From assembly GCA_963736425.1 (NCBI GenBank), contig CAVTOX010000014.1, forward strand, positions 248,001 to 312,000: a stretch of 64,000 bases of DNA, given 5' to 3'. Source of the stretch: Prado023 sp963736425. GTDB taxonomy: Bacteria; Actinomycetota; Actinomycetes; S36-B12; CAIYMF01. Both the position numbers and the translations under genes were made by a program. This document shows positions 52,790 through 63,293 of the stretch, one piece after another (position 1 is the first letter of the stretch; the number at the start of each line of letters is the position of its first letter). The notes beneath the pieces are model-generated. The model was not told the origin of the DNA. It did not search any database and saw only the letters and a program-made list of their open reading frames with translations.

Positions 52790-55700
52790 ATGACGCTGTT
52801 CTCTGCTGTGCCCGCCGCAACTGGCTTGTACGACCCGGCCTATGAGCGCGACGCGTGCGGTGTGGCCTTCGTGGCCACCCTGACCGGGGTGCCCAGCAAT
52901 CAGATCGTGGTCAAGGCCCTCACCGCCTTGCGCAACCTCGACCACCGCGGGGCGTCGGGCGCCGAGCCGGACAGCGGCGATGGTGCGGGAATCCTCTTCC
53001 AGGTTCCCGATGCGTTCCTGCGCGCGTCGGTCGACTTCGAGCTGCCTGCCGCCGGGGCCTACGCGGTCGGCCTGGCCTTCCTGCCCGACGACGTCGCGGC
53101 GGAGCGTCACGCCATGGCTGCCATCGACCGGATCGCCGAGGAGGAGGACCTCGTCGTCCTGGGCTGGCGCGAGGTGCCTGTGGCGGCCGACCTCGTCGGG
53201 GCCACCGCGCGCGGGACCATGCCCCGGTTCCGGCACCTGTTCGTCGCCTCCCGACACCGGGTGACTGACCGGATGGTCCTCGAGCGGATGGCCTTCTGCC
53301 TTCGCAAGCGGGCCGAGCGTGAGGCCGAGGTGTACTTCGCCAGCCTGTCCAGCAGGACCCTGGTCTACAAGGGCATGCTGACCACGGGCCAGCTCGAGCC
53401 GTTCTTCCCCGACCTGTCCGATCCGCGGCTGGCCAGCACGCTCGCGCTGGTCCACTCCCGGTTCTCGACGAACACCTTCCCCAGCTGGAGCCTGGCCCAC
53501 CCGTACCGGCTGATCGCCCACAACGGCGAGATCAACACCGTGCGCGGCAACCGCAACTGGATGCATGCCCGCGAGGCTCAGCTCAACTCCGAGAGGATCC
53601 CCGGTGACATCCGCCGGATCCTGCCGATCTGCACCGAGGGTGCCAGCGACTCAGCGACGTTCGACGAGGTCGTCGAGCTGCTCCACATGGCCGGTCGCAG
53701 CCTGCCGCACTCGGTCCTCATGATGATCCCCGAGGCGTGGGAGAACCACGACGAGATGGATCCGGACCGCCGGGCGTTCTACCAGTTCCACGCCAACCTG
53801 ATGGAACCGTGGGACGGACCGGCGAACGTGCAGCTTCACCGACGGTTGCGTGATCGGCGCGGTCCTGGACCGCAATGGGCTGCGCCCCGGACGGTTCTGG
53901 GTCACCGATGAGGGCCTGGTGGTGCTCGGCTCCGAGGCCGGAGTGCTCGACATCGACCCGGCCACGGTGGTGCGCAAGGGTCGCCTGCAGCCGGGTCGGA
54001 TGTTCCTCGTGGACACGGTGGCTGGGCGGATCATCGAGGACGACGAGATCAAGGCGGACCTGGCCGCCCAGGCGCCCTACGCGGACTGGCTGCGCGCCGG
54101 CATCGTGCACCTCGAGGAGCTTCCCGAGCGCGAGCACGTGGTGCACACCTCGAAGTCGGTGGCGCGCCGCCAGCAGACGTTCGGGTACACCGAGGAGGAG
54201 CTGCGGATCCTGCTCACCCCCATGGCGCGCAACGGCCTGGAGGCGCTGGGCTCGATGGGCACCGACACCCCGATCGCTGTGCTGTCGGACCGACCGCGGT
54301 TGCTGTTCGACTACTTCATCCAGCTCTTCGCCCAGGTGACCAATCCGCCCCTGGATGCCATCCGGGAGGAGATCGTCACCTCGCTGGGCAGTCACATCGG
54401 CCCGGAGGGCAACCTGCTGGAGGCGAACCCCGGGCACTGCCGGCAGGTCCTGCTGCCCTTCCCGGTGATCGACAACGACGAGCTCGCGAAGCTCGGCCAG
54501 ATCAACGCCGACGGTGATGCGCCCGGGTTCTCCGGGGTCCGGGTCACCGGCCTGTACCGGGTCGCCGATGGTGGTCCCGGCCTGCGCAAGCGCCTCGGCG
54601 AGATCTGCGCCGAGGTCGACCGGCACATCGCCGGGGGAAAGCGGTTCATCGTGCTGTCGGACCGCGACTCCGACCCGGACCGCGCACCGATCCCCTCGCT
54701 GCTGCTCTGCTCAGCGGTGCACCACCACCTGGTGCGGCGCAAGACCCGCACCCAGGTCTCGCTGCTGGTGGAGGCCGGCGACGTCCGCGAGGTGCACCAC
54801 GTCGCCCTGCTCATCGGCTACGGGGCCGCCGCGGTGAACCCGTACCTGGCCATGGAGTCCGTCGAGGACCTGGCCCGCCGCGGCGTGATCACCGGGATCA
54901 CGCCGGAGAAGGCGGTGCGCAACCTCGTCAAGGCCCTGGGCAAGGGCGTCCTGAAGGTCATGAGCAAGATGGGGGTCTCCACGGTGGCCTCCTACCGTGG
55001 CGCCCAGATCTTCGAGGCGATCGGCCTGAACCACTCCCTGGTGGACCAGTACTTCACCGGCACCACCTCGCGCCTGGGGGGCATCGGCCTGACGACCATC
55101 GCCGAGGAGGTGGCCCGCCGGCACGCCAACGCGTACCCCGCCAACGGGATCGCCCCCTCGCACCGGACGCTCCCGGTCGGTGGCGAGTACCAGTGGCGCC
55201 GGGAGGGCGAGGCGCACCTGTTCGACCCCGAGACCGTGTTCCGGTTGCAGCACTCCACGCGCACGGGGCGGATGGACATCTTCCGGCAGTACACAGCGCG
55301 CGTGGACGACCAGTCCGAGCGGCTGATGACCCTGCGCGGGCTGTTCCGGTTCGCCGAGGGCGTGCGACCGGCGGTGCCGCTGGAGGAGGTCGAGCCGGTC
55401 AGCGCGCTCGTGAAGCGCTTCTCCACCGGCGCGATGAGCTACGGCTCGATCAGCCAGGAGGCACATGAGACCCTGGCCATCGCGATGAACCGGCTGGGCG
55501 CGAAGTCCAACACCGGCGAGGGCGGCGAGGACCCGGAGCGCTACGTCCCGCTGGCCAACGGGGACTCGAAGCGCTCGGCGATCAAGCAGGTCGCCTCCGG
55601 GCGCTTCGGGGTGACCAGCGAGTACTTGGTGAACGCCGACGACATCCAGATCAAGATGGCTCAGGGCGCCAAGCCGGGCGAGGGCGGCCAGCTACCTCCG

Positions 55701-57330
55701 CACAAGGTGTACCCGTGGGTGGCCAAGACCCGGCACTCCACGCCCGGTGTGGGCCTGATCAGCCCACCGCCACACCACGACATCTACTCGATCGAGGACC
55801 TCGCCCAGCTCATCCACGACCTGAAGAACGCCAACGACGCGGCACGGATCCACGTGAAGCTCGTGGCCGAGGTCGGCGTGGGCACGGTGGCGGCGGGGGT
55901 GGCCAAGGCGCACGCCGACGTGATCCTGATCTCCGGGCACGACGGTGGCACCGGGGCCTCCCCGCTCACCTCGCTCAAGCACGCCGGTGGACCATGGGAG
56001 CTGGGCCTGGCCGAGACCCAGCAGACGTTGCTGCTGAACCGGCTTCGCGACCGGGTCGTGCTGCAGACCGACGGCCAGCTCAAGACCGGCCGCGACGTGG
56101 TGGTCGCCGCACTCCTCGGCGCTGAGGAGTTCGGGTTCGCCACTGCGCCGCTGGTGGTCATGGGCTGCGTGATGATGCGCGTGTGCCATCTCGACACCTG
56201 TCCCGTGGGCGTGGCCACCCAGAACCCCGAGCTGCGCGCCCGGTTCGCCGGCAAGCCGGAGTTCGTCGCGAACTTCTTCGAGTTCATCGCTGAGGAGGTC
56301 CGCGAGTACCTCGCCGAGCTGGGGTTCCGCACCCTCGAGGAGGCGATCGGCCACGTGGAGATGCTCGACACCCGTGCCGCGGTCACCCATTGGAAGGCCT
56401 CCGGACTGGACCTCGCGCCGATCCTGGAGTCCCCGGTACTCGAGCCGGGTGCCTCCCGGCACCAGTCGGTCACCCAGGACCACGGCCTGGACCGGGCCCT
56501 GGACAAGCAGCTGATCGCGCTGTGCGCGCCGGCCCTGGAGTCCGGGGAGCCGGTGCGCGTCCCAGCTGTCCATCCGCAACGTCAACCGCACCGTGGGCAC
56601 GATGCTCGGGGCCGAGGTCACCCGCCGCCACGGTGGGGCCGGCCTGCCCGAGGGCACCATCGACCTGACATTCACCGGCTCGGCCGGCCAGTCGTTCGGG
56701 GCCTTCCTGCCTGCGGGGATCACCTTGCGGCTCGAGGGCGATGCCAATGACTACGTCGGCAAGGGTCTCTCGGGCGGGCGCGTCATCGTACGGCCCGATC
56801 GCGCGGCGTCCTTCGTCGCCGAGGACCAGATCATCGCCGGCAACGTCATCGGCTACGGGGCCACCTCCGGTGAGGTGTTCCTGCGCGGGCGGGTCGGCGA
56901 GCGCTTCGCGGTCCGCAACTCCGGGGCCACCCTGGTGGTCGAGGGGGTGGGCGACCATGGCTGCGAGTACATGACCGGAGGTCGGGTGGTGGTCCTCGGG
57001 AGCACCGGGCGCAACTTCGCGGCCGGTATGTCCGGCGGCGTCGCCTACGTGCTCGACCTTGCCCCACAGCGGGTGAACCTCGACATGGTCGCCCTCGAGC
57101 CGCTCGGCCCGGACGACCAGGACTGGCTCACCGCCATCCTTCGGCGACACGTCGAGGAGACCGGCTCGGCCGTCGCCGAGGCGCTGCTGGCGCAGGGCTC
57201 GGCCGCACTTGGGCGCTTCAGCAAGATCATGCCGACCGACTACCGCAGGATCCTCGACATCCAGGACAAGGCCCGCGCCGAGGGCCGGGACCCGATCGAG
57301 GCCGTGATGGAGGAGATGAGCCGTGGCTGA
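52790..57330 (+). CDS. gltB: glutamate synthase large subunit (two frameshifts)
   Basis: GltB takes amide nitrogen from glutamine and makes glutamate from 2-oxoglutarate. The glutaminase Cys is Cys23 in ERDACGVAF, after a 22-residue propeptide; the Ntn domain continues RGASGAEPDSGDGAGIL (split). The central/FMN domain has SYGSISQEAHETLA and GHDGGTGASPLTSLKHAG, and the 3Fe-4S cysteines are in VMGCVMMRVCHLDTCPVG. The C-terminal beta-helix is complete. Extra bases at 53831 (GTGCAGCTT) and 56561-56563 (GTCCCAGC) shift the frame; without them the protein has 1512 residues, normal. GAGGAG precedes ATG 52790. It overlaps gltD by 8 nt. Confidence 0.95.
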
Positions 57331-58778
57331 CCCCAAGGGCTTCCTGACCACCCCGCGCGAGCTGCCCGCCCGGCGGCCCGTGGACGTGCGGATCCGGGAC
57401 TGGAGTGAGGTGTACGAGCCGTTCGGCGCCGACCACCTGGAGACGCAGGCGGGCCGGTGCATGGACTGCGGCATCCCGTTCTGCCATCAGGGCTGCCCGC
57501 TGGGCAACCTGATCCCGGAGTGGAACGACCTGGTGTGGCGCAACGACTGGCGTGAGGCCGCCGAGCGCCTGCATGCCACCAACAACTTCCCGGAGTTCAC
57601 CGGTCGGCTGTGCCCGGCTCCGTGCGAGACGGCATGCGTGCTGGGGATCAACGCGGACCCGGTGACCATCAAGCAGGTCGAGGTCTCGATCATCGACCGC
57701 GCCTGGGAGTCCGGGTGGGTGGTTCCCGCCGCCCCGGACAGGCTGTCGGGCAAGCGGGTCGCGGTCATCGGCTCCGGACCGGCGGGGCTGGCCGCCGCCC
57801 AGCAGCTCGCCCGCGCCGGTCACACAGTCTCGGTGTACGAGCGGTCGTCGAGGATCGGCGGACTGCTGCGCTACGGCATCCCCGAGTTCAAGATGGAGAA
57901 GCGCCACCTCGATCGGCGGCTGGCGCAGATGGAGGCCGAGGGCGTCACGTTCCGCACGGGTGTGGAGGTCGGCGTCGACCTCAGCATCGCCGACCTGCGT
58001 CGCCGTCACGACGTGATCCTGCTGACGATCGGAGCCACAGCGGCGCGTGGGCTGCCGGTGCCCGGTGCTGATCTGCCCGGGGTCCACCAGGCCATGGAGT
58101 ACCTGCCGCTGGCCAACCAGGTGGTCGAGGGGTCCCTGCCCGAGACGCCGATCCACGCGTCCGGCAAGCACGTGGTCATCATCGGCGGCGGTGACACCGG
58201 CGCAGACTGCCTGGGCACTGCGCACCGACAGGGCGCGGCACGCGTCACCCAGCTCGAGATCATGCCCACCCCGCCGGCCACCCGGCCGGACGCCGCCCCG
58301 TGGCCGACCTACCCGATGACCTACCGGGTCACCTCGGCCCATGAGGAGGGTGGTGAGCGCGTCTACTCCGTGAGCACCAAGGAGTTCCGCGCCGATGCGT
58401 CGGGCAACCTGCGCGCCCTGCTGCTCGTCGGACGTGGAGATGGTCGACGGGCGGTTCGTCGAGGTCGAGGGCTCCGAGCGGGAGCTCCCTGTGGACCTCG
58501 TGTTCCTGGCCATGGGCTTCACCGGCCCGGAGAAGGGCCCGCTGGTCGAGCAGCTGGGTGTTTCCCTCGATGAGCGCGGCAACATCGTTCGGGACCAGCA
58601 CTACGCCTCCAGCGTTCCCGGGGTGTTCGTCGCGGGGGACGCCGGCCGAGGCCAGTCCCTGATCGTCTGGGCGATCGCTGAGGGCCGGGCCGCCGCAGCC
58701 GCCGTGGACGCCCACCTGATGGGCTCGACGACTCTGCCCGCGCCGATCCCGCCGACCGCCCGACCGCTGGTCGTCTGA
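57323..58778 (+). CDS. gltD: glutamate synthase small subunit (one frameshift)
   Basis: GltD passes electrons from NADPH through FAD and iron-sulfur clusters to GltB. N-terminal ferredoxin-like domain: RCMDCGIPFCHQGCPLGN and CPAPCETACVLGI supply cluster cysteines. FAD loop VAVIGSGPAGLAAAQQL and NADPH loop VVIIGGGDTGADCLG follow. After LRALLLV the frame steps forward owing to an extra G at 58430-58431; the next frame reads DVEMVDGRFVEVEG and ends with PGVFVAGDAGRGQSLIVWAI. The restored length is 484 residues. GTG 57323 overlaps the gltB stop, giving coupled synthesis of the two subunits. Confidence 0.95.
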
Positions 58779-58804
58779 TCCGGGGGTACGTGCGCGGGAG
58801 CAGG

Positions 58805-58810
58805 TAGCCT
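58805..58810 (+). promoter_or_regulatory. -10 element and leaderless start of the AAA+ gene
   Basis: TAGCCT, 6 nt, GTG 58817. It separates the ATPase pair from gltBD in spite of the 38-bp gap. Confidence 0.55.
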
Positions 58811-58816
58811 CAAGGA

Positions 58817-60043
58817 GTGGACGTGGCCCGACTGCTCGACAGCATGCGCCGGGCGGTCGCCCGGGAGCCTGGCGACGATGTCCTGCGCGCCCACCTCGCT
58901 GAGCTCCTGGTCGGTGAGGGTCTGGGCCAGGAGGCGGTCGGCCACCTCGGCCAGCTGCTTGCTGAGGACCCGGGGAATGCGGACTACCAGGAGCTGATGC
59001 GCGAGGCGATGGGTGGACCCGCGGCCCCCATGCAGGGCGGCGCGGCACAGGGTTCCTCGGCACCACCGACGCACCCGGCCTCGCTGGGCCCACGCCCCAC
59101 CGACCCCAACTTCGACTGGGGGGCCGCCGAGGACGACCTCACCGGCGGCATGGCCCACGAGCCGGTGGAGACCAATCTGCGGCTGGCCGACGTGGGCGGG
59201 CTCACGGAGGTCAAGGCGCACATCGAGGCCGCGTTCCTGACACCACTTCGCAACCCCGAGCTGCGCGAGCGGTACGGGGCGACGTTGCGCGGCGGGCTGC
59301 TGCTCTATGGCCCCCCCGGGTGTGGCAAGACCTACCTGGCCAGGGCCGTCGCGGGTGAGCTCGGCGCACGGTTCATCGCCGTCGGGCTCGCGGACGTGCT
59401 CAGCCGCTGGATGGGCCAGAGCGAGAACAACATCTCCGACCTCTTCGCCTACGCCCGGGCACAGGCGCCGTGCGTGCTGTTCTTCGACGAGATCGACGCG
59501 CTCGGTCGCTCCAGGTCCGGGCTGGGCCGCTCGGCCTCGGCCCTGCGGGGGGTCATCAACCAGCTGCTCTCCGAGCTCGATGGCGTGGCCAGTGAGAACG
59601 AGGGGATCTTCGTCCTGGGAGCCACGAACGCGCCCTGGGACGTGGACGGTGCGCTTCGCCGCCCTGGCCGCTTCGACCGGGCCGTGTTCGTGCAGCCGCC
59701 GGACCCGCAGGCGCGCGAGGAGATCCTCCGGATGCACCTGGGTGGGCTGCCCGTGGAGTCGGCCGTCGACGCGAAACGGCTGGCGGCCAGGACTGAGAGC
59801 TTCTCCGGGGCCGACCTGGCCCACGTGTGCCGTACGGCCGCCCAGTCGGCACTGGTCGATGCGGCGCGGACCGGATCCTCGGACCGGGTGATCACCACGG
59901 GCGATCTGGAGGCGGCGATCGCTGCGATCACCCCCTCGACCGGACGATGGTTCGCCTCCGCCCGCAACGTCGTGCTGTTCGCCGACCAGGCGGGGGAGTA
60001 CACGCCCCTGGCCGAGTACATGAAGGCCCACCGGTTGCTGTGA
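58817..60043 (+). CDS. AAA+ ATPase with N-terminal TPR-like region
   Basis: A 408-residue protein. Residues 1-65 form short helices of TPR type (LAELLVGEGLGQEAVGHLGQ, ending DPGNADYQEL); 66-120 are a Pro/Gly/Ala-rich linker; 124-390 are one classical AAA module close to the Cdc48/FtsH group: Walker A GPPGCGKTYLA (165-172), Walker B VLFFDEIDAL (220-229), the RRPGRFDR arginine finger region (281-288) and SRH GATNAPWDVDGAL. Only one ATPase domain and no protease domain. The stop overlaps the next gene, a membrane TPR protein, by 4 nt, so both probably work together. Function unknown; a membrane-linked unfoldase or remodelling factor is a guess. Confidence 0.83.
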   Translation: MDVARLLDSMRRAVAREPGDDVLRAHLAELLVGEGLGQEAVGHLGQLLAEDPGNADYQELMREAMGGPAAPMQGGAAQGSSAPPTHPASLGPRPTDPNFDWGAAEDDLTGGMAHEPVETNLRLADVGGLTEVKAHIEAAFLTPLRNPELRERYGATLRGGLLLYGPPGCGKTYLARAVAGELGARFIAVGLADVLSRWMGQSENNISDLFAYARAQAPCVLFFDEIDALGRSRSGLGRSASALRGVINQLLSELDGVASENEGIFVLGATNAPWDVDGALRRPGRFDRAVFVQPPDPQAREEILRMHLGGLPVESAVDAKRLAARTESFSGADLAHVCRTAAQSALVDAARTGSSDRVITTGDLEAAIAAITPSTGRWFASARNVVLFADQAGEYTPLAEYMKAHRLL

Positions 60044-61128
60044 CGTCGGACCCCTATGCCCTGCCTGAGGCCCTCGTCGCCGCCCAGCGCTGGGACTCGG
60101 CGCGGTCAGCCCTGGGTGAGGCTTTGGCCAGCAACCCCGATGATCCGAGGCTGACCGGACTGCTCGTGCGCACGCTGCGGGCACAGGGTGCGCGCCAGGA
60201 GGCCCTGGACGCCTCGCAGCGGCTCCTGGCCCTGACCCCCCAGGACCCGTACGCGCTGCGCCTGGGAACGCTCATCTGCCTCGACGTCGGCTGGGTCGAC
60301 GAGGCGATCGGACTGGCCAGGCGCGCGGTCGAGCGGGATCCGGGGAACTCGGCCAACCACCTGGCCCTCTCGCGGGCCTGGGCGGGCTCCACCCGTCCCG
60401 AGGCCGTGGCCAACCAGCTCACGGCCGCCCGAGAGGCGGTCCTGATCGACCCGAACAGCATTGACGCGCAGGTGCAGATAGGAGCCGCCCTGGCGGCCGA
60501 CGGCGACGTGGACGCAGCGCGCGCTGCCTACTTCGAGGCGTTGCGGCGCGACCCGGGGAACACAGCTGCCATGAACAACCTGGCCGTCCTGGAGATGCAG
60601 TCCGGCTCGGCAGCGGAGGCCGCCCGACACCTGGCCTCGTCGCTGGCGGCGAACCCCCAGGGGGTCTCGGCCCGGCGGAACCTTGATGCCCTGGCCGTTC
60701 TCGTGGCGCGCAAGGCAGGTCGCTGGATGCTCCTGGCTCCCTTCCCCGCCCTGGTTGCGGCGGTGGCCGGCCTGGACCTGCTCGCCCGCGTCCTGGCGGT
60801 CCTTGCTGTCGTGTTCCTCCCCATGGTCGGCTTCCGCTGGTGGCAGGCCCTGACTGGCGGCCAGCGCCAGGCCCTGCGCGGCCTGCGGCGCCGGATGCGG
60901 GCACGCACGTGGTTCTGGCCCATCGTGGCCGCGCTGGTGGGCGGTGCGGCCCTCTTCATGGCGGCGTTCCGTCCCAGCGCGGTGACCTCGACCATGGTGG
61001 TCGGCTACCTGGCAGTCATGACCTATCTGCTTCTCGTGGGTGCTCTCGTCGGCACGCCGGTGCGGGTCCTGCGCGCCCGCGCCGCCGGACGCTCCTCGGA
61101 CGTCGGCCGGATGCTCGGGGGCGGTTGA
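60040..61128 (+). CDS. tetratricopeptide-repeat membrane protein
   Basis: A 362-residue protein. The first 220 residues are four to six TPR-like helical pairs (for example AQRWDSARSALGEALASNPD, LDVGWVDEAIGLARRAVERD, GDVDAARAAYFEALRRDPGN, GSAAEAARHLASSLAANPQG). Then come about four membrane segments (about 232-265, 288-306, 313-336). The TPR part is likely cytosolic and could dock the upstream AAA+ protein. GTG 60040 overlaps the ATPase stop. I know no characterised homologue. Confidence 0.78.
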   Translation: MTSDPYALPEALVAAQRWDSARSALGEALASNPDDPRLTGLLVRTLRAQGARQEALDASQRLLALTPQDPYALRLGTLICLDVGWVDEAIGLARRAVERDPGNSANHLALSRAWAGSTRPEAVANQLTAAREAVLIDPNSIDAQVQIGAALAADGDVDAARAAYFEALRRDPGNTAAMNNLAVLEMQSGSAAEAARHLASSLAANPQGVSARRNLDALAVLVARKAGRWMLLAPFPALVAAVAGLDLLARVLAVLAVVFLPMVGFRWWQALTGGQRQALRGLRRRMRARTWFWPIVAALVGGAALFMAAFRPSAVTSTMVVGYLAVMTYLLLVGALVGTPVRVLRARAAGRSSDVGRMLGGG

Positions 61129-61223
61129 GCGCCAGCCGGGCGTCGTTCGCCGATTCAGGAGTCTTCACCGCCGGTTCATTCCCCGGGCAACTCGTTCGAC
61201 GCGCAGCCCGGCCATGTGCTGGC

Positions 61224-61229
61224 TACTGT
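61224..61229 (+). promoter_or_regulatory. -10 element and leaderless start of pyk
   Basis: TACTGT, 6 nt, ATG 61236. The preceding 107-bp gap shows no other feature. Confidence 0.55.
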
Positions 61230-61235
61230 TCGTGC

Positions 61236-62669
61236 ATGCGTCGAGCGAAGATCGTGTGCACTTTGGGTCCGGCCACCTCCACTTATGAGCAGATCAAGGA
61301 GCTGATCGAGGCGGGGATGAATGTCGCGCGCCTGAACATGTCCCATGGCGAGCATGCGGTGCACGCCGAGTCCTATGCCAATGTGCGTCGTGCTGCCAAG
61401 GAGCTGGATCGTGGTGTGGGCATCGTCGCGGATCTGCAGGGCCCGAAGATCCGGCTGGGTCGTTTTGCCGACGGGCCGGTCATGCTGGTGGATGGTGCTG
61501 AGTTCACGATCACGACCGAGGACATCTTGGGTGACGTCACCGAGTGCGGCACGACCCATAAGGGCCTTCCCGAGGACTGCAACCCCGGGGACACCGTTCT
61601 GGTCGACGATGGCAAGGTCAAGCTTGAGGTGATCGACATCGTCGGGCCGCGCGTGCGCACTCGCGTGCTTGAGGGTGGGCCGGTCAGCAACAACAAGGGC
61701 ATCAACCTGCCCGGGGTTGCGGTGAGTGTGCCCGCGTTGTCGGCCAAGGACAAGGACGACCTGCGCTGGGCTCTGCGGATCGGTGTGGACATGGTGTTCC
61801 TGTCGTTCGTGCGCAGTGCGGCCGATGTGGATGATGTGCACGCGATCATGGATGAGGTCGGCCGTCGGATCCCGGTGCTGGCCAAGGTGGAGAAGCCCCA
61901 GGCGGTGGAGAACCTCTCGGGCATCGTGGAGGCCTTCGACGGGGTGATGGTCGCCCGCGGTGACCTGGGCGTGGAGCTGCCCCTTGAGCAGGTCCCGATC
62001 GTGCAGAAGGCCGCGATCCAGATGTGCCGTGAGTCCGGCAAGCCGGTGATCGTGGCCACCCAGATGCTGGAGTCGATGATGGAGAACTCCCGGCCGAGCC
62101 GCGCTGAGGCCTCGGACGTCGCCAACGCGGTCCTCGACGGTGCCGACGCGGTGATGCTCTCGGGTGAGACCAGCGTGGGCAAGCACCCGAACCTCGTCGT
62201 CCAGACCATGGCCAGGATCGTGGACTACACCGAGGAGAACGGCCTCGAACGCCTGCCCAAGCTGCCCAAGCGCAAGAACCTCAGCGTCGCGGAGGCCATC
62301 ACCAAGGAGGCAGTGGACGTCGCGAAGACCATCGGCGCGAGCTATCTGGTGGCCTTCACGGAGACAGGGCAGTCGGCGCGTGTCATGGCAGCCTCGAGGC
62401 CGCGCATTCCCATGATGGCTTTCACCCCGAACGCTGCCGTGCGCCAGCAGCTCTCGGTGGTCTGGGGCATGCACACATCGCTGGTCCCGCCGGCGACGCA
62501 CACCGACCAGATGGTCGAGCAGATCGACGCCGAGCTCCTGGCCAAGGACGAGACCCGTGCGGGCGAGCGCTGCGTGCTCATCGCTGGCGTCCCGCCGGGA
62601 ATTGCCGGCTCCACCAACAGCATGCGCGTGCACGTCATCGGGACGGGATCGGTCGAACGCCGGCTCTGA
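61236..62669 (+). CDS. pyk: pyruvate kinase
   Basis: Pyruvate kinase transfers phosphate from PEP to ADP, the last step of glycolysis. The 477-residue protein begins KIVCTLGPATSTYEQI, with RLNMSHG, the catalytic Lys region VLAKVEKPQAVENL, the metal and PEP site MVARGDLGVELPLEQV, and ADAVMLSGETSVGKHP. The C-terminal allosteric domain is present. ATG 61236 follows from the leaderless spacing and the family N-terminus. The first half uses more T-ending codons than the second half. Confidence 0.97.
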   Translation: MRRAKIVCTLGPATSTYEQIKELIEAGMNVARLNMSHGEHAVHAESYANVRRAAKELDRGVGIVADLQGPKIRLGRFADGPVMLVDGAEFTITTEDILGDVTECGTTHKGLPEDCNPGDTVLVDDGKVKLEVIDIVGPRVRTRVLEGGPVSNNKGINLPGVAVSVPALSAKDKDDLRWALRIGVDMVFLSFVRSAADVDDVHAIMDEVGRRIPVLAKVEKPQAVENLSGIVEAFDGVMVARGDLGVELPLEQVPIVQKAAIQMCRESGKPVIVATQMLESMMENSRPSRAEASDVANAVLDGADAVMLSGETSVGKHPNLVVQTMARIVDYTEENGLERLPKLPKRKNLSVAEAITKEAVDVAKTIGASYLVAFTETGQSARVMAASRPRIPMMAFTPNAAVRQQLSVVWGMHTSLVPPATHTDQMVEQIDAELLAKDETRAGERCVLIAGVPPGIAGSTNSMRVHVIGTGSVERRL

Positions 62670-62682
62670 GCTGCTCCCCGGG

Positions 62683-62712
62683 TTGCATCCTTACCGTCAC
62701 TCTCCGTAACCT
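62683..62712 (+). promoter_or_regulatory. promoter of the bldD-like gene
   Basis: TTGCAT (62683-62688) and TAACCT (62707-62712) are spaced 18 nt. Transcription would start near 62719, leaving a 17-nt leader with GAGGAG (62725-62730). Confidence 0.55.
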
Positions 62713-62735
62713 GTAGCACGACGTGAGGAGTGGTG

Positions 62736-63224
62736 ATGTCGAACGACTACGCGAAGGCGTTGGGTGCGAAGCTGCGTGCCGTGCGCAACCAGCAGGGGCT
62801 GTCCCTGCAGGGGGTCGAGGCCAAGTCGCACGGCGCCTGGAAGGCCGTCGTCGTGGGGTCCTACGAACGTGGCGACCGCGCCGTCACCGTGCAGCGACTG
62901 GCTGAGCTCGCCGAGTTCTACGGCGTCCCGATGGCCGAGCTCCTGCCCGAGCCGGCCTCCACTGCCATCAGCGAGCCCCCGCCGAAGCTGGTCATCGACC
63001 TCGAGCGCCTCGGCCAGGTTCCGGCGAACAAGGCCGGACCGCTGGCACGCTACGTCGCCGCGATCCAGGCCCAGCGTGGTGACTACAACGGCCGCATCCT
63101 GTCCATCCGCCAGGACGACCTGCGCACACTCGCGGTGATCTACGACGAGGCTCCCGGCGCCCTGGCCGATCAGCTCGTCGCCTGGGGAGTGCTCAACCCG
63201 GACGCTCGGCGCATCATCGACTGA
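62736..63224 (+). CDS. bldD: BldD-family transcriptional regulator
   Basis: BldD is the cyclic-di-GMP-responsive master repressor of development in Streptomyces and is found through non-differentiating actinobacteria. The 162-residue protein has an N-terminal helix-turn-helix (residues 5-72: LGAKLRAVRNQQGLSLQGVE, AVVVGSYERGDRAVTVQRL) and a C-terminal domain with the c-di-GMP signature RGD-X8-RQDD (RGD 114-116, RQDD 125-128). ATG 62736 lies 5 nt after GAGGAG; GTG 62730 is less likely. It is followed by the pyrR operon, a usual neighbour of bldD. Target genes unknown. Confidence 0.93.
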   Translation: MSNDYAKALGAKLRAVRNQQGLSLQGVEAKSHGAWKAVVVGSYERGDRAVTVQRLAELAEFYGVPMAELLPEPASTAISEPPPKLVIDLERLGQVPANKAGPLARYVAAIQAQRGDYNGRILSIRQDDLRTLAVIYDEAPGALADQLVAWGVLNPDARRIID

Positions 63225-63261
63225 TCCCGCGGGTCCCCGCCCGGGCGTCGGACGGCACGGC

Positions 63262-63267
63262 TAGGAT
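63262..63267 (+). promoter_or_regulatory. -10 element of the pyrR operon
   Basis: TAGGAT lies 68 nt before the pyrR start and would start a leader of about 60 nt that contains the PyrR-type hairpin. Confidence 0.5.
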
Positions 63268-63293
63268 GAGCCGCGAAGTCGATCCCCGACGAT

